Shown: positions 63,750 to 64,000 of the stretch, in pieces
How positions within the stretch are numbered: the first letter of the stretch is position 1
Layout: every line of letters starts with the position of its first letter
From: Nitratiruptor sp. SB155-2
GTDB lineage: Bacteria > Campylobacterota > Campylobacteria > Campylobacterales > Nitratiruptoraceae
Reading direction: 5' to 3'
Assembly (NCBI RefSeq): GCF_000010325.1
Contig: NC_009662.1
Location: 950,501 to 1,014,500 of the forward strand
Length of the DNA stretch: 64,000 bases
The notes under the pieces: model-generated
The model's input: the letters and a program-made list of their open reading frames with translations, nothing else
The model's database searches: none
Told to the model about the DNA's origin: nothing
Made by a program: the position numbers and the translations under genes

Positions 63750-64000
63750 TGGACTTAACACCAAAAGAGATAGTTTCCTATCTTGATGAATATATCATAG
63801 GACAAAAAGAAGCAAAAAAAGTTATCGCTATTGCTCTTAGAAACCGATACCGACGGATGCAGCTCCCAAAAGAGATGCAAGATGAAATTACTCCAAAAAA
63901 TATCTTAATGATTGGAAGCACCGGAGTTGGTAAAACTGAAATTGCTAGACGCCTTGCAAAAAGTCTTGATCTTCCATTTGTCAAAGTCGAAGCGAGCAAA
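63749..64000 (+). CDS. hslU: HslU ATPase subunit, N-terminal part (cut by window edge)
   Basis: The first 84 codons are present: [29 protein letters not shown] and the Walker A loop [15 protein letters not shown]. It unfolds substrates for HslV. The ATG shares a base with the hslV stop and has GGAGGAG upstream. The rest of the AAA+ domain is outside the window. Confidence 0.95.
   Translation, partial: MDLTPKEIVSYLDEYIIGQKEAKKVIAIALRNRYRRMQLPKEMQDEITPKNILMIGSTGVGKTEIARRLAKSLDLPFVKVEASK

Overview
The window looks like chromosome of a hydrogen-oxidising, probably thermophilic Campylobacterota (Epsilonproteobacteria) bacterium, closest in style to Nitratiruptor/Nautilia-type vent organisms. Reasons: a hydABC(D)(E) [NiFe]-hydrogenase operon in the Wolinella/Campylobacter order, a cbpA-hspR pair, XerH with an adjacent difH-like site, kdsB (Gram-negative LPS), short A+T-rich intergenic gaps, heavy 4-bp gene overlaps, and GH57 glucan enzymes resembling those of hyperthermophiles. 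Genus assignment is inference. No tRNA, rRNA, CRISPR array or insertion sequence was found. No stretch over 300 bases lacks a gene.

Region 1 (1-16.7 kb, minus strand) is one glycogen operon transcribed from about 16.68 kb down to position 1: glgP, pgm, pgi, a second phosphorylase-like gene, a lone CBM48 protein, a nucleotidyltransferase, a left-handed-beta-helix/phosphomannomutase-like gene, a GH57 glycosidase, a GH57 4-alpha-glucanotransferase, galT, a ROK sugar kinase, glgA and glgB (cut by the window edge). It joins synthesis, trimming, phosphorolysis and entry into glycolysis. Three genes carry anomalies: the second phosphorylase lacks the PLP lysine, the nucleotidyltransferase/PMM fusion is split by an in-frame TAA, and the ROK kinase is frameshifted at a C5 tract.

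Region 2 (16.7-30 kb) is mixed housekeeping: purH, a DUF72 gene, a TonB receptor with a PepSY-type membrane partner, a siroheme nitrite/sulfite reductase, a dynamin-like GTPase, htpG, cbpA-hspR and murA.

Region 3 (30-50.1 kb) is a hydrogenase island: a small operon (hypothetical, methyltransferase, TetR, group-2-type hydrogenase small and large subunits); hydABC with its protease, a hydE split by a frameshift, and hypF; a minus-strand operon (zinc-ribbon/HTH protein, NDH-2-like flavoprotein, YaaA); and a nickel permease-hypBCDE-hypX-hypA operon. The hyd and nickel/hyp operons share an identical 22-bp upstream element and a TGAAT-N4-ATTCA inverted repeat just downstream of the -10. This is the best candidate here for an undescribed regulatory circuit.

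Region 4 (50.1-52.3 kb) packs a TetR gene, four 14-bp operators at exact 22-bp spacing, a difH-like site and a perfect palindrome into the 207 bp before xerH, then a chorismate-mutase-like gene. Region 5 (52.3-64 kb) holds motA with two motB paralogues, a DksA-like protein, a YqeY protein, trpC, a TPR lipoprotein, a methyltransferase, kdsB, an orphan DppC-type permease, rsmD, argG, rplI, hslV and the start of hslU.
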